A DNA stretch of 64,000 nucleotides. Source: UBA8514 sp034933685. Its GTDB lineage: Bacteria > Bacillota > Clostridia > Lachnospirales > Anaerotignaceae. The stretch covers positions 1 through 64,000 of the forward strand of contig JAYFNB010000033.1 in NCBI GenBank assembly GCA_034933685.1, written 5' to 3'. Position 1 is the stretch's first letter; each line of letters starts with the position of its first letter. A program made the position numbers and the translations under genes. Below are positions 23,074 through 32,515 of the stretch, piece by piece. The notes beneath the pieces are model-generated. The model was given only the letters and a program-made list of their open reading frames with translations. It searched no databases and had not been told where the DNA came from.

Positions 23074-24495
23074 ATGTCTGACATGGATTTTGCGAGATAT
23101 AAATATATTTTTGATGAAATTTTAAGAATGACAGATGATGGTTTTATAGTTGTAGATAGGGATGGCGTTGTTACAGATATCAATGAACAATATTGCAATT
23201 TTTTGGGGAAAAAGAGAGAAGAAGTTGTTGGGTACAATATTAAAAAAAATATATCTAATACCAAAATGTTGGATATTGTTCAAAAAGGCTATTGTGAAGA
23301 ACTTGCCATGCATAAATTTGAAAGTGGTGAGACAAGAGAACAAGATGACAGCTTTCTTTTGGTAAGTAGATCATGTGTATATAATGAAAATGAAATAGTT
23401 GCTGGTGTTGCCCAAGTAAAATTTCGTCTGCAAACCTTGGATTGTGCTAAAAGGCTAATGAATGAGTATGCTGACCTGGAATTTTACAAAGAAGCTTATC
23501 AGCAAAACACTTCACAGAAAAAATATTGTTTTCGTAATATTATTGGTAATAGTCTAGAATTTGTTGAAAAGAAAAAGGCAGCTATAAAAGCAGCAAAAAC
23601 TGATTTTTCAATTTTACTTACAGGCGAAACTGGAACTGGTAAAGAGGTTTTTGCACAAGCAATTCATAATGCCAGTCTTCGTTCCAATAAACCTATGGTA
23701 AGCATAAACTGTGCTGCAATCCCAGCTGATTTATTAGAATCGGAACTTTTTGGATATGCTGAAGGGGCTTTTACGGGAGCAAAAAAAGGCGGGAAAAAAG
23801 GAAAGTTCTTAATGGCCAATGGCGGAACCATATTTCTTGATGAAATAGGAGATATGCCATTAAATATGCAGGCAAAAATTTTAAGAGTTCTTCAAGAGAA
23901 AGAAATTGAACCTGTGGGTGGGCTTGGGCCAATACCAGTTAACGTAAGAGTTATTTCTGCTACAAGAAAAAATTTGAATGAAATGATTGAAATTGGTGAA
24001 TTTCGTGAAGATTTATACTATAGGCTGAATGTTATTAACATTGATATGCAGCCACTAAGAACGCGAAAATCTGATATTATGGAGTTCGCAAACTATTTTT
24101 TAAAACAATTAAATCAAGAATATAATAAGACCATTGCCTTGTCAAAAGATGTGAAAAGGTGTTTTACAGGGTATAGCTGGCCTGGAAATATTCGTGAATT
24201 GGATAATGTTATTAAAGCAGCGTATGCAATTTGTGATGGATTTTTTATTGACCTTTGTGACTTGCCGTCAAAGATGGTTTCAAGGCATAAAGTGGAAGAG
24301 TGTATTTCTGTTAATAAAAAATTACCCGATTTGGTTGGTGAGTATGAAAGAGAAATAATTATTGATACCTTAAAAAAAAATGGTGGGAATTGTGAACTTT
24401 CTTCTTTTGAATTAGGAATACATAAAAGTGCACTTTATAAAAAAATTAAGAAGTATAATATTTGCATTAAGGCCAATATGCATTATTTTGAATAA
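23074..24495 (+). CDS. Sigma-54-dependent activator (PAS-AAA-Fis)
   Basis: A 473-residue enhancer-binding protein. Residues 10-120 form a PAS sensor (DDGFIVVDRDGVVTDIN); the AAA domain has Walker A GETGTGKE (184-191), the sigma-54-contacting GAFTGA (231-236) and Walker B GTIFLDE (251-257), followed by the FREDLYYRLNVI and SWPGNIREL blocks; a C-terminal Fis-type helix-turn-helix ends the protein. It should activate the -24/-12 promoter at 16348 through the three dyads upstream. The PAS domain lacks an obvious haem or flavin motif, so the signal may be a small acid or an acyl-CoA. It has its own AGGAGGG ribosome site. Confidence 0.93.
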   Translation: MSDMDFARYKYIFDEILRMTDDGFIVVDRDGVVTDINEQYCNFLGKKREEVVGYNIKKNISNTKMLDIVQKGYCEELAMHKFESGETREQDDSFLLVSRSCVYNENEIVAGVAQVKFRLQTLDCAKRLMNEYADLEFYKEAYQQNTSQKKYCFRNIIGNSLEFVEKKKAAIKAAKTDFSILLTGETGTGKEVFAQAIHNASLRSNKPMVSINCAAIPADLLESELFGYAEGAFTGAKKGGKKGKFLMANGGTIFLDEIGDMPLNMQAKILRVLQEKEIEPVGGLGPIPVNVRVISATRKNLNEMIEIGEFREDLYYRLNVINIDMQPLRTRKSDIMEFANYFLKQLNQEYNKTIALSKDVKRCFTGYSWPGNIRELDNVIKAAYAICDGFFIDLCDLPSKMVSRHKVEECISVNKKLPDLVGEYEREIIIDTLKKNGGNCELSSFELGIHKSALYKKIKKYNICIKANMHYFE

Positions 24496-24651
24496 TAAAA
24501 ATCTTTTCATTACAAAATGAATTTAATGTTGACCAGTTTTAAATGAAGCGAGACCTTTTTTGTTAGCTTTTAAGCTTTATGGCTACGAAAAATAGAGGCA
24601 TAGCCAAGTTTGTTATGCTGTTGATAAAGCAAATGATTATATAAAAATGCC
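24496..24651. other. Spacer after the activator gene
   Basis: No ORF with a ribosome site. A weak stem GGCTA/TAGCC lies near 24581-24605. Together with 24705-24874, which is also empty apart from A/T-rich sequence, it separates the activator from the convergent histidine kinase gene. Confidence 0.4.
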
Positions 24652-24704
24652 AAATGCTAAGCCCCTTTGCCGTTATTTGATAAGGAAGAGGCTTAGCATT
24701 TTCT
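24652..24704 (+). terminator. Intrinsic terminator
   Basis: AATGCTAAGCC (24653-24663) pairs with GGCTTAGCATT (24690-24700), plus an inner CTT/AAG, followed by TTC. It lies about 160 bases after the activator stop and could serve both strands. Confidence 0.7.
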
Positions 24705-24874
24705 AAACATTTTGTTAGGGTCTAAAAGGCAGGAGTGCAAGTGTTAACCAACAAAATTGGCATATTACTTCTATATGATAGAAAAGCACGAATAGCTGGT
24801 AGTCAATTTTGGTATACACTCCAACGCCTTATGTGGGTTTATATAAATATTGGTAAATGAGGTTAGTTAAGAGA

Positions 24875-26146
24875 CTATGCAGTTGCCTGAAATATAAAAC
24901 AACCATCATTAACGGAAAACTGGTAGACACCACCATGTTTTTCCACGATATGAGCCATGCTTTTTGTGCCAAAGCCATGCCCTGGTTCCTTTGATATAGG
25001 TAGACCCTGATGGAAAATGGGCTCCGTCTGATAGCTGTTGCGGATATCAATACACAACTTGTTATTCTTGGAATATACACGAAGACGGATGATGCGTTTA
25101 CTTCTGTCAGTTATATTTTCCGATGCTTGAATGGCATTTTCCAAAGCGTTTGACAAAAGCGAACAAAGCTCGGTATCGCTAAAGGTAAGTACACTAGACA
25201 GCTTTGCTTCTACCATCAGTAGGATTTCTAACTGTTTTGCTTTGGATGCAAAGGCGGACAAAATTAGATTGACAGTTTCATTTTCACAAAAACGTACAGG
25301 AGTGATTGCGTCAATGTCAGACTGGGCAGTGCGCAGATACTCTTTAATCTCTTCTATTTTTCCCTTGGATGCCAGCCCTTGTAAAAGAGCAAAATGGTGT
25401 CGCATATCGTGCCGATAGATCTTGGCATTTTGCTGAAGCTGTTGAAGAGAAGCAAATTCTGTTTGTGCATGCCTAAACTGCATATATAGCATATCACGCT
25501 CTCTTTGGATGATTACTTGTTTTTGAGTTTCAGCATAGTAAAGAATAATAAATACAAAATAGAATACAGATATTGCTGAAGGCATGAACTGCACTGCCCA
25601 TTTAGTGCCTCGGTAAAGAATATCGGTGTAGATTGTTGTAACGTAATCGAACAAATAGTAAAAAAGCGGTACTCCGCCTAAAAATATGCAGGATTTACGG
25701 GATTTCTCCATCAGCTGTCTTACGGATCCAGCAACATATCTTTTCAGGAAATAATAAGCAAGAATCACGGCGGCAATATAAAAAATGTGGTCAGCAAGGC
25801 TGTTGGCAAAGGCCGTTCCCGCAAGGAAACCGACCCAGCGTGGTGCTTGACAGCAAAGATAGCCAGAAAGAACGCTGACAGTGGATATTATCCACGGACG
25901 TTTATAGTATAGTGAAAATATAAATATTAGAGGCAAGTGTATTATCAGTGGATACAGCTTGGATGTCCAATTCAATCCCAAAATCCACCAGCAGGTGGTT
26001 TGAACAAAAATAAAAATTACACAGATAAATCCAATAATAAATCTGTTTTTTCGCGTAGGTGATATTCCTGCAAAGAGAACCGATACAGCTATGCCAAAGA
26101 GCAGAGAAAATCCAAATCGTAGGAGTCCTATCACAGTTACTATCAT
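24875..26146 (-). CDS. GHKL sensor histidine kinase (AgrC/LytS-like partner of a LytTR regulator)
   Basis: A 423-residue membrane kinase: six membrane segments in residues 1-205, a coiled-coil linker (VIIQRERDMLYMQF), the phospho-accepting His246 in YRHDMRHHFALLQG, and an ATPase with the N-box LSNALENAIQAS and the G-box GHGFGTKSMAHIV. This architecture is typical of kinases that sense peptides or envelope state and pair with LytTR regulators. The regulator gene lies 24 bases upstream on the same strand, so the two form one operon read leftwards. Confidence 0.9.
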   Translation of the reverse strand: MIVTVIGLLRFGFSLLFGIAVSVLFAGISPTRKNRFIIGFICVIFIFVQTTCWWILGLNWTSKLYPLIIHLPLIFIFSLYYKRPWIISTVSVLSGYLCCQAPRWVGFLAGTAFANSLADHIFYIAAVILAYYFLKRYVAGSVRQLMEKSRKSCIFLGGVPLFYYLFDYVTTIYTDILYRGTKWAVQFMPSAISVFYFVFIILYYAETQKQVIIQRERDMLYMQFRHAQTEFASLQQLQQNAKIYRHDMRHHFALLQGLASKGKIEEIKEYLRTAQSDIDAITPVRFCENETVNLILSAFASKAKQLEILLMVEAKLSSVLTFSDTELCSLLSNALENAIQASENITDRSKRIIRLRVYSKNNKLCIDIRNSYQTEPIFHQGLPISKEPGHGFGTKSMAHIVEKHGGVYQFSVNDGCFIFQATA

Positions 26147-26170
26147 TTCAATGTACCCCCATTCATTTGC

Positions 26171-26896
26171 TTATTCATCATCCATTTGATAATTCAGATA
26201 CTGGATTTTCATCTCCTTTCCTCTGCCCTGTGCAACAGGGATAGAAGAAAGGGTTTGTAAGGTTATTCGATGATTTTCAATGGTATCCACATATTGCATA
26301 TTAACAATATAGGAACGGTGAGGTTTGATAAAACACCCATATTTTAGAAGATTACCGCATACAGGGGAAAAAGGCTCTGTACATTCGATTACCTTACCGG
26401 AACGCAGGTGATACAACACATTTCTGCCTATGACCTCGGCAAAAGTTAAGTTGGAAATCAGTATTTTTTGAATTCCATCATTACTTTTTACGATGAATGC
26501 ATCATCATCTTTTTTAGCTTTTATCTGCTCAAACAGTTCGTCAAATGTGATGAACAGATTTTCTTTTGAGATTGGTTTCAATATGTAGTTAATGGCTTTC
26601 ACTGAATAGCTTTCAAAGGCAAATTCAGGCGAGGATGTGAAGAATAAAATTGGCGCAACTTTATCAAAATTGCGAATTTCCCTTCCAACTTCAATACCTG
26701 TAAAACCTGGCATAATAATATCCAAACAGTATATATCAAAGCGTTTTCCTTTTTCTAAGGTCGAAACCAGTTCAAATCCGTTTGAAAAGACGGCATATTC
26801 GCAGCTGAAATTTTTTGATGCTCTGTATAGGTTTATTAGCTGCACCATATTTGACAGCTCGTCAATATTATCATCACAGACTGCAATCTGTAGCAT
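26171..26896 (-). CDS. LytTR-family response regulator
   Basis: A 241-residue regulator. The receiver has the acidic pair Asp8-Asp9, phospho-acceptor Asp59 (IYCLDIIMPG), FFTSSPEFA and the Lys of YILKP; residues 135-235 are a LytTR DNA-binding domain with ISNLTFAEVIGRNVLYHL and GCFIKPHRSYIVNMQYVD. LytTR proteins bind pairs of short direct repeats about 21 bp apart. Exactly such a pair lies at 26971-27000 in the divergent intergenic region, and again at 29172-29201, so it probably activates the secreted protein and the lipoprotein genes. Confidence 0.92.
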   Translation of the reverse strand: MLQIAVCDDNIDELSNMVQLINLYRASKNFSCEYAVFSNGFELVSTLEKGKRFDIYCLDIIMPGFTGIEVGREIRNFDKVAPILFFTSSPEFAFESYSVKAINYILKPISKENLFITFDELFEQIKAKKDDDAFIVKSNDGIQKILISNLTFAEVIGRNVLYHLRSGKVIECTEPFSPVCGNLLKYGCFIKPHRSYIVNMQYVDTIENHRITLQTLSSIPVAQGRGKEMKIQYLNYQMDDE

Positions 26897-26970
26897 AAGC
26901 GTTCCTCATTTCTTTTTATTCCATTTTTATATGATAATTTTACCATAAAAATTGAATTCCGGAAACTATG

Positions 26971-27029
26971 ATTCATGTCGAAAAAACAGTGTTTCATGCA
27001 TCTATAAGTTTAAAATGGGAATTTATGAT
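26971..27029 (+). promoter_or_regulatory. LytTR-type direct repeats and promoter of the secreted protein gene
   Basis: ATTCATGTC (26971-26979) and TTTCATGCA (26992-27000) are 9-bp direct repeats with a 12-bp spacer, the geometry of LytTR sites, although the bases differ from the published general consensus. About 24 bp later comes TATGAT (27024-27029) within TGATAGATTTA, a likely -10 with no good -35, as expected for an activated promoter. The block resembles 29172-29240. Confidence 0.65.
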
Positions 27030-27072
27030 AGATTTAAGTTGAGAAGTAAAATATGCAAAGGAGGATAATAAT

Positions 27073-29109
27073 ATGAAAAAACGACTTATTGGCATACTGC
27101 TTATTATGTGTATGCTGATGACCATTCTGCCGGTTTTGGCAATGGCTGCCACACAAGAGGTTAGCATATTGTCATATCCTACAAAAATTGTCTACAAGGT
27201 TGGCGAAGGATTTGACACCACGGGACTTAAAGTGGTGAAAAATGCCAATGGTAAAGAAACTAATGTTAATAGCAAAATGAACTTTTATACTTCAAAAACT
27301 GTTGAGCTGACTCAAGGCCGCCCATTCACAACCGCTGGTACAAAGGTGGTTGAATTAAGATATGAAGGTAAAAAAATGGCGGAATATACAATTAAAGTAA
27401 CGGCGGATTCTGATACTGCCAAAACAGACAAAATGAAGGCATTGCCAGCACTGTCGCTGTACAAGGTGGATTATCGTAATCCCAAGGATGCTAAGGAACT
27501 GACCGCCCCTAATATGTGGAGCAACTGGAATGCACCTTATCGTCTGTCACCAGGTGGAGATATTCATGGTGAAATTCCTTGGGGTACGGTTTTGGAAGCG
27601 ACGGCAACTGATGGAATGTGGATAAAAGTGAAGTATGCCGGCCGTGAATGCTATATTTTTCATGACAAAGCGTCAAAAGTCAGCGAGCCAGACATCGTGT
27701 GTTCACCTTGGGCGAAAGAACAGTTAAAGTACTACAATGGTTATATTGGAACGAAGAATGAGTGGCCAAACGCGAAAAACGACTGGACAAAGGCAATAAA
27801 CCGTGGAGATATGGCCGTAATGATATTTTTGGCTTTTAATAATGGTGAAGCACCATATCAAGACGATATGCCATTTTATAAAAAAGAACATTTCACTGAT
27901 ATAAAATTTAATGATTTTATTGATGGTAAAAATGTTGGTGCGGCTGCGAATTTTCTTGCCAGTATGGGTGTGATTCCCAGCGGAGGCAAATTTAATGCGG
28001 CTGGAAATTTAACATACGGTGAGTTTTCCGAGTTCATCATCAAACTATCTGTTTATATGGATAAATATTATTATGATGGCAACCTTGGAATACTGAACGA
28101 GTCTGGCATTAAAAAATTTTTAATTGGTGGTGATACCAGTGCTAGTGCCAAAATTACCAAGGAACAGGCAAGAATTATGTGTGAAAAATACAGTTGCTGG
28201 TTTTGGGAAACGTATGACATGCAGGTAGAAGCTACACATGGAGGCAGCTTAATGGCTTCAGGCGGCACGTTTGTTATTAACGTTGGTCTGGGCAAATATC
28301 CGAACCAACCATACCTAGTCATAGATGCTGACGGCAAGGGTGAACTTTCTAACACAAAAATGCAGAAATTCAAAGTTACATATAAAAAGTCTGTACCGAA
28401 ATTCAACAAAAGAAACGCAACGCTTTTGGTGGATGATACTTTCAGTATGAAATTGTTTACAATTCAGACGGAGAATGGAAAATATCTTGCTATAGATGGA
28501 CTTCCGCAAAATGGCAGCCGACTGATTACGCAGGATAAAGAATTTCTGTGGTGGATTAATTCGAATATTCAAGGCGGCTATGCGGCAGGCAGTAACGTAA
28601 ATATAATGGTTCCCGGATTTTATGACCAACGCTTGAACGCCTCAGGGCGTAGCAGTAAGGACGGTACACACATCATCACTTGGTATGAGGAGAATAAATG
28701 GAGAGATGCGGCTAGTGACCATGATTATCCATTTAACACCAATTTCACATTCCATATGGTGAATGGTCCAAATTCTAATGTGCCTACTGTGCCTACAAAG
28801 TACCTTCATGGGGTGAATATACAATCTTATCCAACAAAAACCACCTACAAAGTTGGAGAAGGCTTTGATGCTACAGGATTTAAGGTGATGTACCTTGATG
28901 AGAACAACGGAGGTAAAGTAACCGATATTACATCTGATTACAAGTTCGTTACCTCTGATGGGGTTTTGTTGACACAAGGTTACAAATTTACCACTCCTGG
29001 AACGAAGATAGTTGCAATAGTTGAAAAGGATGCAGACATTAAGACATTGTACACCAGTGCATATACTAAAAGTAATCACGAGGGAAAAATTTTTATCACA
29101 GTCAACTGA
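27073..29109 (+). CDS. Secreted multidomain protein with Ig-like, SLH-like and ricin-like regions
   Basis: A 678-residue exported protein with a signal peptide (ends near MAA, residue 26). Residues about 28-115 and 580-678 are two related Ig-like (Big_3-like) domains, both starting with SYPTK-x-YKVGEGFD and containing LTQG and FTTxGTK. Residues 120-205 look like an SH3-type wall domain (GTVLEATATDGMWIKVKYAG); 210-370 are SLH-like (CSPWAKEQLKYYNGYI, HFTDIKFNDFI, LASMGVIPSGGKFN); 395-575 recall a ricin-type lectin (QTENGKYLAIDG, DQRLNASGRSSKDGTHI). There is no LPxTG anchor. It is probably an envelope-attached binding protein, controlled by the adjacent LytTR system. Exact function unknown. Confidence 0.8.
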   Translation: MKKRLIGILLIMCMLMTILPVLAMAATQEVSILSYPTKIVYKVGEGFDTTGLKVVKNANGKETNVNSKMNFYTSKTVELTQGRPFTTAGTKVVELRYEGKKMAEYTIKVTADSDTAKTDKMKALPALSLYKVDYRNPKDAKELTAPNMWSNWNAPYRLSPGGDIHGEIPWGTVLEATATDGMWIKVKYAGRECYIFHDKASKVSEPDIVCSPWAKEQLKYYNGYIGTKNEWPNAKNDWTKAINRGDMAVMIFLAFNNGEAPYQDDMPFYKKEHFTDIKFNDFIDGKNVGAAANFLASMGVIPSGGKFNAAGNLTYGEFSEFIIKLSVYMDKYYYDGNLGILNESGIKKFLIGGDTSASAKITKEQARIMCEKYSCWFWETYDMQVEATHGGSLMASGGTFVINVGLGKYPNQPYLVIDADGKGELSNTKMQKFKVTYKKSVPKFNKRNATLLVDDTFSMKLFTIQTENGKYLAIDGLPQNGSRLITQDKEFLWWINSNIQGGYAAGSNVNIMVPGFYDQRLNASGRSSKDGTHIITWYEENKWRDAASDHDYPFNTNFTFHMVNGPNSNVPTVPTKYLHGVNIQSYPTKTTYKVGEGFDATGFKVMYLDENNGGKVTDITSDYKFVTSDGVLLTQGYKFTTPGTKIVAIVEKDADIKTLYTSAYTKSNHEGKIFITVN

Positions 29110-29171
29110 CGATTCTGTGCCCTTTATGCTGTTGGACGTTATCGTGAATGAAGTATACATGTAAAACAATG

Positions 29172-29231
29172 ACTCGTGTCAAAAAAGCAATGTTTCATGC
29201 AGAAAATGGATTATTTGATAGAAATTCTGAT
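29172..29231 (+). promoter_or_regulatory. Second LytTR-type direct-repeat promoter
   Basis: ACTCGTGTC (29172-29180) and TTTCATGCA (29193-29201) again lie 21 bp apart, and TCTGAT (29226-29231) within TGATAGATTTA follows 25 bp later. Spacing and flanks (AAAAAA between the repeats; TTxAGAA after the -10) match the promoter at 26971, so both genes should be controlled by the same LytTR regulator. Confidence 0.65.
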
Positions 29232-29288
29232 AGATTTAGGTTAAGAAAATGCTTTCTGCACGATACCACATATCAAGGAGGAATTATT

Positions 29289-29852
29289 ATGAAAAAATTA
29301 TTTGTACTTATAGCTGCTCTTGCTATGACAATCAGCCTTTCTGCATGCGGAGGAGATGGAGGTTCAGCAAAACCTGATGCTGACACAACAGCGCTTGCCT
29401 CTTCAGAAATTGAACTTGTTAGAAAGGAAGGAAACTACACTAGTCTTCTTGTTCCAAGCGATTTTGGAGAATTTTATGACAAGGACGGTTACGCGGTTGC
29501 TGAGGGTCCAAACTCCAGCATTGTCATAACACCAACAACGGAAACGGATACAGATGTAGACGATATTAACGAAGAATATATGGTTGAAGCTTTGTCAGAT
29601 GTTTATTCCAACATTAAAGTACTTGCCTTTGATAACCCTGCTAACATTGCAGGTGTAGATTCAGTATGCTTTTTGTTCACTGGCGACAGCGATTCAACTG
29701 GTCAAAACAATACCATTTGTCAAATTATTATGTTCTTTTCAATAGATGGTGTGAATTGTGAACAGCATATTGCTTTCACTTATAACACCAGTGAAAATAC
29801 ATCACTAGAGGCAAGTTTAGCCGAAATTCTTCCGAGTATCTCATTGGGATAA
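29289..29852 (+). CDS. Small lipoprotein
   Basis: A 187-residue lipoprotein: signal peptide MKKLFVLIAALAMTISL with lipobox LSAC, then a Gly/Asp-rich linker and a compact domain (LVPSDFGEFYDKDGYAVAEG, ITPTTETDTDVDDINEEY). I recognise no named family; it resembles small photosystem/PsbP-like lipoproteins only in general. I chose ATG 29289, behind AAGGAGGAA; a longer frame from 29148 lacks a ribosome site and would bury the signal peptide. It shares the LytTR-type promoter architecture with the secreted protein upstream. Confidence 0.8.
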   Translation: MKKLFVLIAALAMTISLSACGGDGGSAKPDADTTALASSEIELVRKEGNYTSLLVPSDFGEFYDKDGYAVAEGPNSSIVITPTTETDTDVDDINEEYMVEALSDVYSNIKVLAFDNPANIAGVDSVCFLFTGDSDSTGQNNTICQIIMFFSIDGVNCEQHIAFTYNTSENTSLEASLAEILPSISLG

Positions 29853-29911
29853 TACCATTATGTATCATCCAAAGGCATAGAATTAATTTGCAACCATACA
29901 TACAAGCTGCA

Positions 29912-29950
29912 AAATGGCAGACGGACAAAAGAGTGGTCTGTCTGCCATTT
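29912..29950 (+). terminator. Hairpin after the lipoprotein gene
   Basis: AAATGGCAGACGGAC pairs with GTCTGTCTGCCATTT (one G-T pair) around a 9-base loop, to 29950; followed by ATAAAATATA, so the U-tract is poor. It may end the lipoprotein transcript or act as a processing hairpin before lemA. Confidence 0.65.
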
Positions 29951-29978
29951 ATAAAATATAGAAAAAGGAGACTTTATT

Positions 29979-30533
29979 ATGCTACCGACTTTAATCATAA
30001 TTATTGTAATTGTTGTGGTAATTGTTATATGGATGATATCCGCACAGCGAAAACTTGTGGCGCTTGATGAGAATATCAGCAATGCTATGAGCCAAATTGG
30101 GGTGCAGTTGTCAAGCCGTTTTGATGCCTTAACAGCTCTTTTAGATTTAACAAAGGATTATGCAAAACACGAAAGTGAAACCCTGATTGAAACAATTAAA
30201 TCAAGAAGAAGTGTGATTACAGCAAAATCCACACCAAATGATGTGCTTCAACAAGAAGGGGTTATTTCCGAAGCCTTGGGCAGAATTGCCATGGTAACAG
30301 AGCAACATCCAGAACTAGCGGCAAACCAAACATATATTAAAACCATGGACGCAGTGCAAACCTTTGAAAACATGGTGCGTACTAGCCGTCTAATCTACAA
30401 CAACAGTGTAACTAAGCTTAATCGTGAAATCCGAATGTTCCCAGTTTCAATGATTACCAGTATGCTTGGCTTTCGTCAAAGAGACTATTTGGAGGAGCAG
30501 GCTGCCAAGGCAAATATGCCAAGCATGAAATGA
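29979..30533 (+). CDS. LemA family membrane protein
   Basis: A 184-residue protein with one N-terminal membrane segment (residues 3-20, all Ile/Val/Leu) followed by a long helical domain with the family block VALDENISNAMSQIGVQLSSRFDAL and later MVRTSRLIYNNSVTKLNREIRMFP (in part). LemA proteins are membrane-anchored helical bundles of unknown exact role. AAAAGGAG precedes the start. Partner genes of the DUF2207 and zinc-ribbon type follow directly, a common grouping. Confidence 0.9.
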   Translation: MLPTLIIIIVIVVVIVIWMISAQRKLVALDENISNAMSQIGVQLSSRFDALTALLDLTKDYAKHESETLIETIKSRRSVITAKSTPNDVLQQEGVISEALGRIAMVTEQHPELAANQTYIKTMDAVQTFENMVRTSRLIYNNSVTKLNREIRMFPVSMITSMLGFRQRDYLEEQAAKANMPSMK

Positions 30534-30541
30534 GGTGTCTT

Positions 30542-31591
30542 ATGCACAAAAAAGTGAGCGGACTTGCTTTTTGCTTTATTCTGCTGTTTGCCATTGCTCT
30601 TCCAACTTATGCCGCAAACTAGGTGAATACAATGGATATTCAGGCTGCTATTTACGAGGATGGCTCCATGTACATCACACAGAATTGGAAAGGAAGCTTC
30701 GAGGAAGGAACAGAAAGCTATATTCCTATTAATGCGCCGGATTACCTAACTATCAGTGGACTTACAGTTTCTGACCAAAACGGTAGCTATGATACTGTGT
30801 CAAATTGGAACATTGACTGGAGTTTTGAAAAAAAGGCAAGAAAATGTGGTATACATACCACTCCTACAGATGTGAAGGTTGAAATTCGCCTTGCGGACGG
30901 CACACCTATAACAGATGAAATTGCCGATATATGGGGTTTCGGTTTTACAGGGCAGGTAGAATTCCAAAACGGAGGTGTTATTGCCTACACAACTACACCT
31001 ATCTCCACAGAAAATCATTTAACGGTACTGTTTGCCTTGGGAAAGGGAATTCTTTCACCATCACGTCAGTATGAGGGAAGCTTTGGAGAAGTGCGAGAAA
31101 AAGCCTTATGGGGTAGCGATTACGATAATACCGATTCAACTGTAGAAGAAGCATCCGCATTTGATGTAATTGTTGCAGCACTGCTCTTCATCGGGCTGCC
31201 TATCGTTCTGATTATCTTGATTAGTAAGATTAAAAAGAAAAGAGCAGAGAAAAAACGGCAAAAATTTGCAGAGAAGTTCGGATATTTTAGGAATATTCCA
31301 AATGAAGGCAACTTGAGCGCTACTTATGCGTTAGGGATACTGTTTAATGAGTGTGATGAAGGTGCTATCCTTGCCACAGGAATGCTTCGACTGATTCAAC
31401 TAGGCTGTCTGTTACCTGTTGAAACTCAGGAGATTGGCTTAATGGGCAAGACAAAGGAAACAATCAGCTTGCGGATGATGGGGAGCCAGCATGATATGAT
31501 GAATGAGTATGATGAGTGTCTTTACACGGTTTTGGAAGGTGAGGCTGGTTCGGATGCAATCTTGCAGGCGGAGGAACAAGGTAATGGTTAA
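30542..31591 (+). pseudogene. Broken DUF2207 membrane protein gene
   Basis: ATG 30542 opens a signal peptide (LAFCFILLFAIALPTYA), but the same frame hits TAG at 30620-30622, right after AAN, and then continues with NTMDIQAAIYEDGSMYITQNWKG, the start of a DUF2207 extracellular domain. A membrane segment (VIVAALLFIGLPIVLIILIS) and a Lys/Arg-rich cytoplasmic start follow. The frame ends at 31591 in QAEEQGNG, about 200 residues earlier than usual for the family, where the next gene begins at once. So there are two lesions: a nonsense codon after the signal peptide and loss of the C-terminus. DUF2207 genes normally accompany lemA, as here. Confidence 0.8.
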
Positions 31592-31612
31592 TTATATATG
31601 GAGAAAATGAAT

Positions 31613-32515
31613 ATGGACTTATTTTCTAAAAAACCACCTTGCCCCATTTGTGGTGGCAAGATTTCATGGCTTCTGCCATCGAAAATTGAGGGTGAATATA
31701 TTTGTGATAACTGTAATAACAAGATTGATATGGAAGAAGATAAGAGAAATCATTTGACAATGCAGGAATTTAGGGAATATTTAGCGTTTTGCCACCAAAA
31801 CCAGCGGCTTAAAGAACAGTTTGTGACAACTGAGCGGATTGATTTTGGTTTTTGGGATACTAAAATTATCTTTGATTACCAGAATAAACTGTTCTGCATG
31901 AGCAAAAACCCAGACAAAACTGTGTTTGAAGGCAAGCAGTTGAAATCATTTATTATAAAAGAGGAGAACTCTCCTTTGTTTGAAGGCTCGACTGCTGGCA
32001 TACGCCGTTATGCAAGCACTGTGCCAGAGCGTGCCACGGCTTTGGCACCGCAAATAGCACAGTTCGTTGCAAACAGGCAGATGGCTCGTACTCTCGATAA
32101 GATGGATGATGGCAAGGTAAATAATTCAACACCAGTTCAGTTTTTTAATGTGCCAGAACCCTTTAAGGCGTTCAATGTAGAATTGCACTTTGACCATCCA
32201 TACTGGACGGTATTTAAATGCGATATGGATGGTCCTAGATTTTCCAATGACCGACCTGATGTGAACGACTACATCCGCTCATACAAGCGTGGTATAGAGG
32301 AACTTGAAAAATTGGAGGCGGCATTCAAGACAGTGGCTTTTCCTGATGCACAGGAGCAGTACGTCGGTGGTTGTGCGCAACAATCGGTACATACAACTAT
32401 GGCATTCCCTGCCGACGCAATAGAAGAAATTAAAAGATACAAGGTACTCATGGAGGAAGGAATCATTTCCCTGCAGGAGTTTGACGCAAAGAAACGGAAG
32501 CTTCTTGGAATTTGA
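31613..32515 (+). CDS. Zinc-ribbon (DUF4428-like) protein with C-terminal SHOCT domain
   Basis: A 300-residue cytoplasmic protein. Residues 1-40 hold a zinc ribbon with CPICGGKI and CDNC; a DUF4428-like body follows, with TERIDFGFWDTKIIFDYQNK; the last 30 residues (IEEIKRYKVLMEEGIISLQEFDAKKRKLLG, in part) form a SHOCT oligomerisation/targeting domain. I chose ATG 31613, nine bases after GGAG, because the protein then starts MDLFSKKPPCPICG as relatives do; ATGs at 31598 and 31607 are alternatives. Function unknown; linked to LemA-type membrane genes. Confidence 0.78.
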   Translation: MDLFSKKPPCPICGGKISWLLPSKIEGEYICDNCNNKIDMEEDKRNHLTMQEFREYLAFCHQNQRLKEQFVTTERIDFGFWDTKIIFDYQNKLFCMSKNPDKTVFEGKQLKSFIIKEENSPLFEGSTAGIRRYASTVPERATALAPQIAQFVANRQMARTLDKMDDGKVNNSTPVQFFNVPEPFKAFNVELHFDHPYWTVFKCDMDGPRFSNDRPDVNDYIRSYKRGIEELEKLEAAFKTVAFPDAQEQYVGGCAQQSVHTTMAFPADAIEEIKRYKVLMEEGIISLQEFDAKKRKLLGI

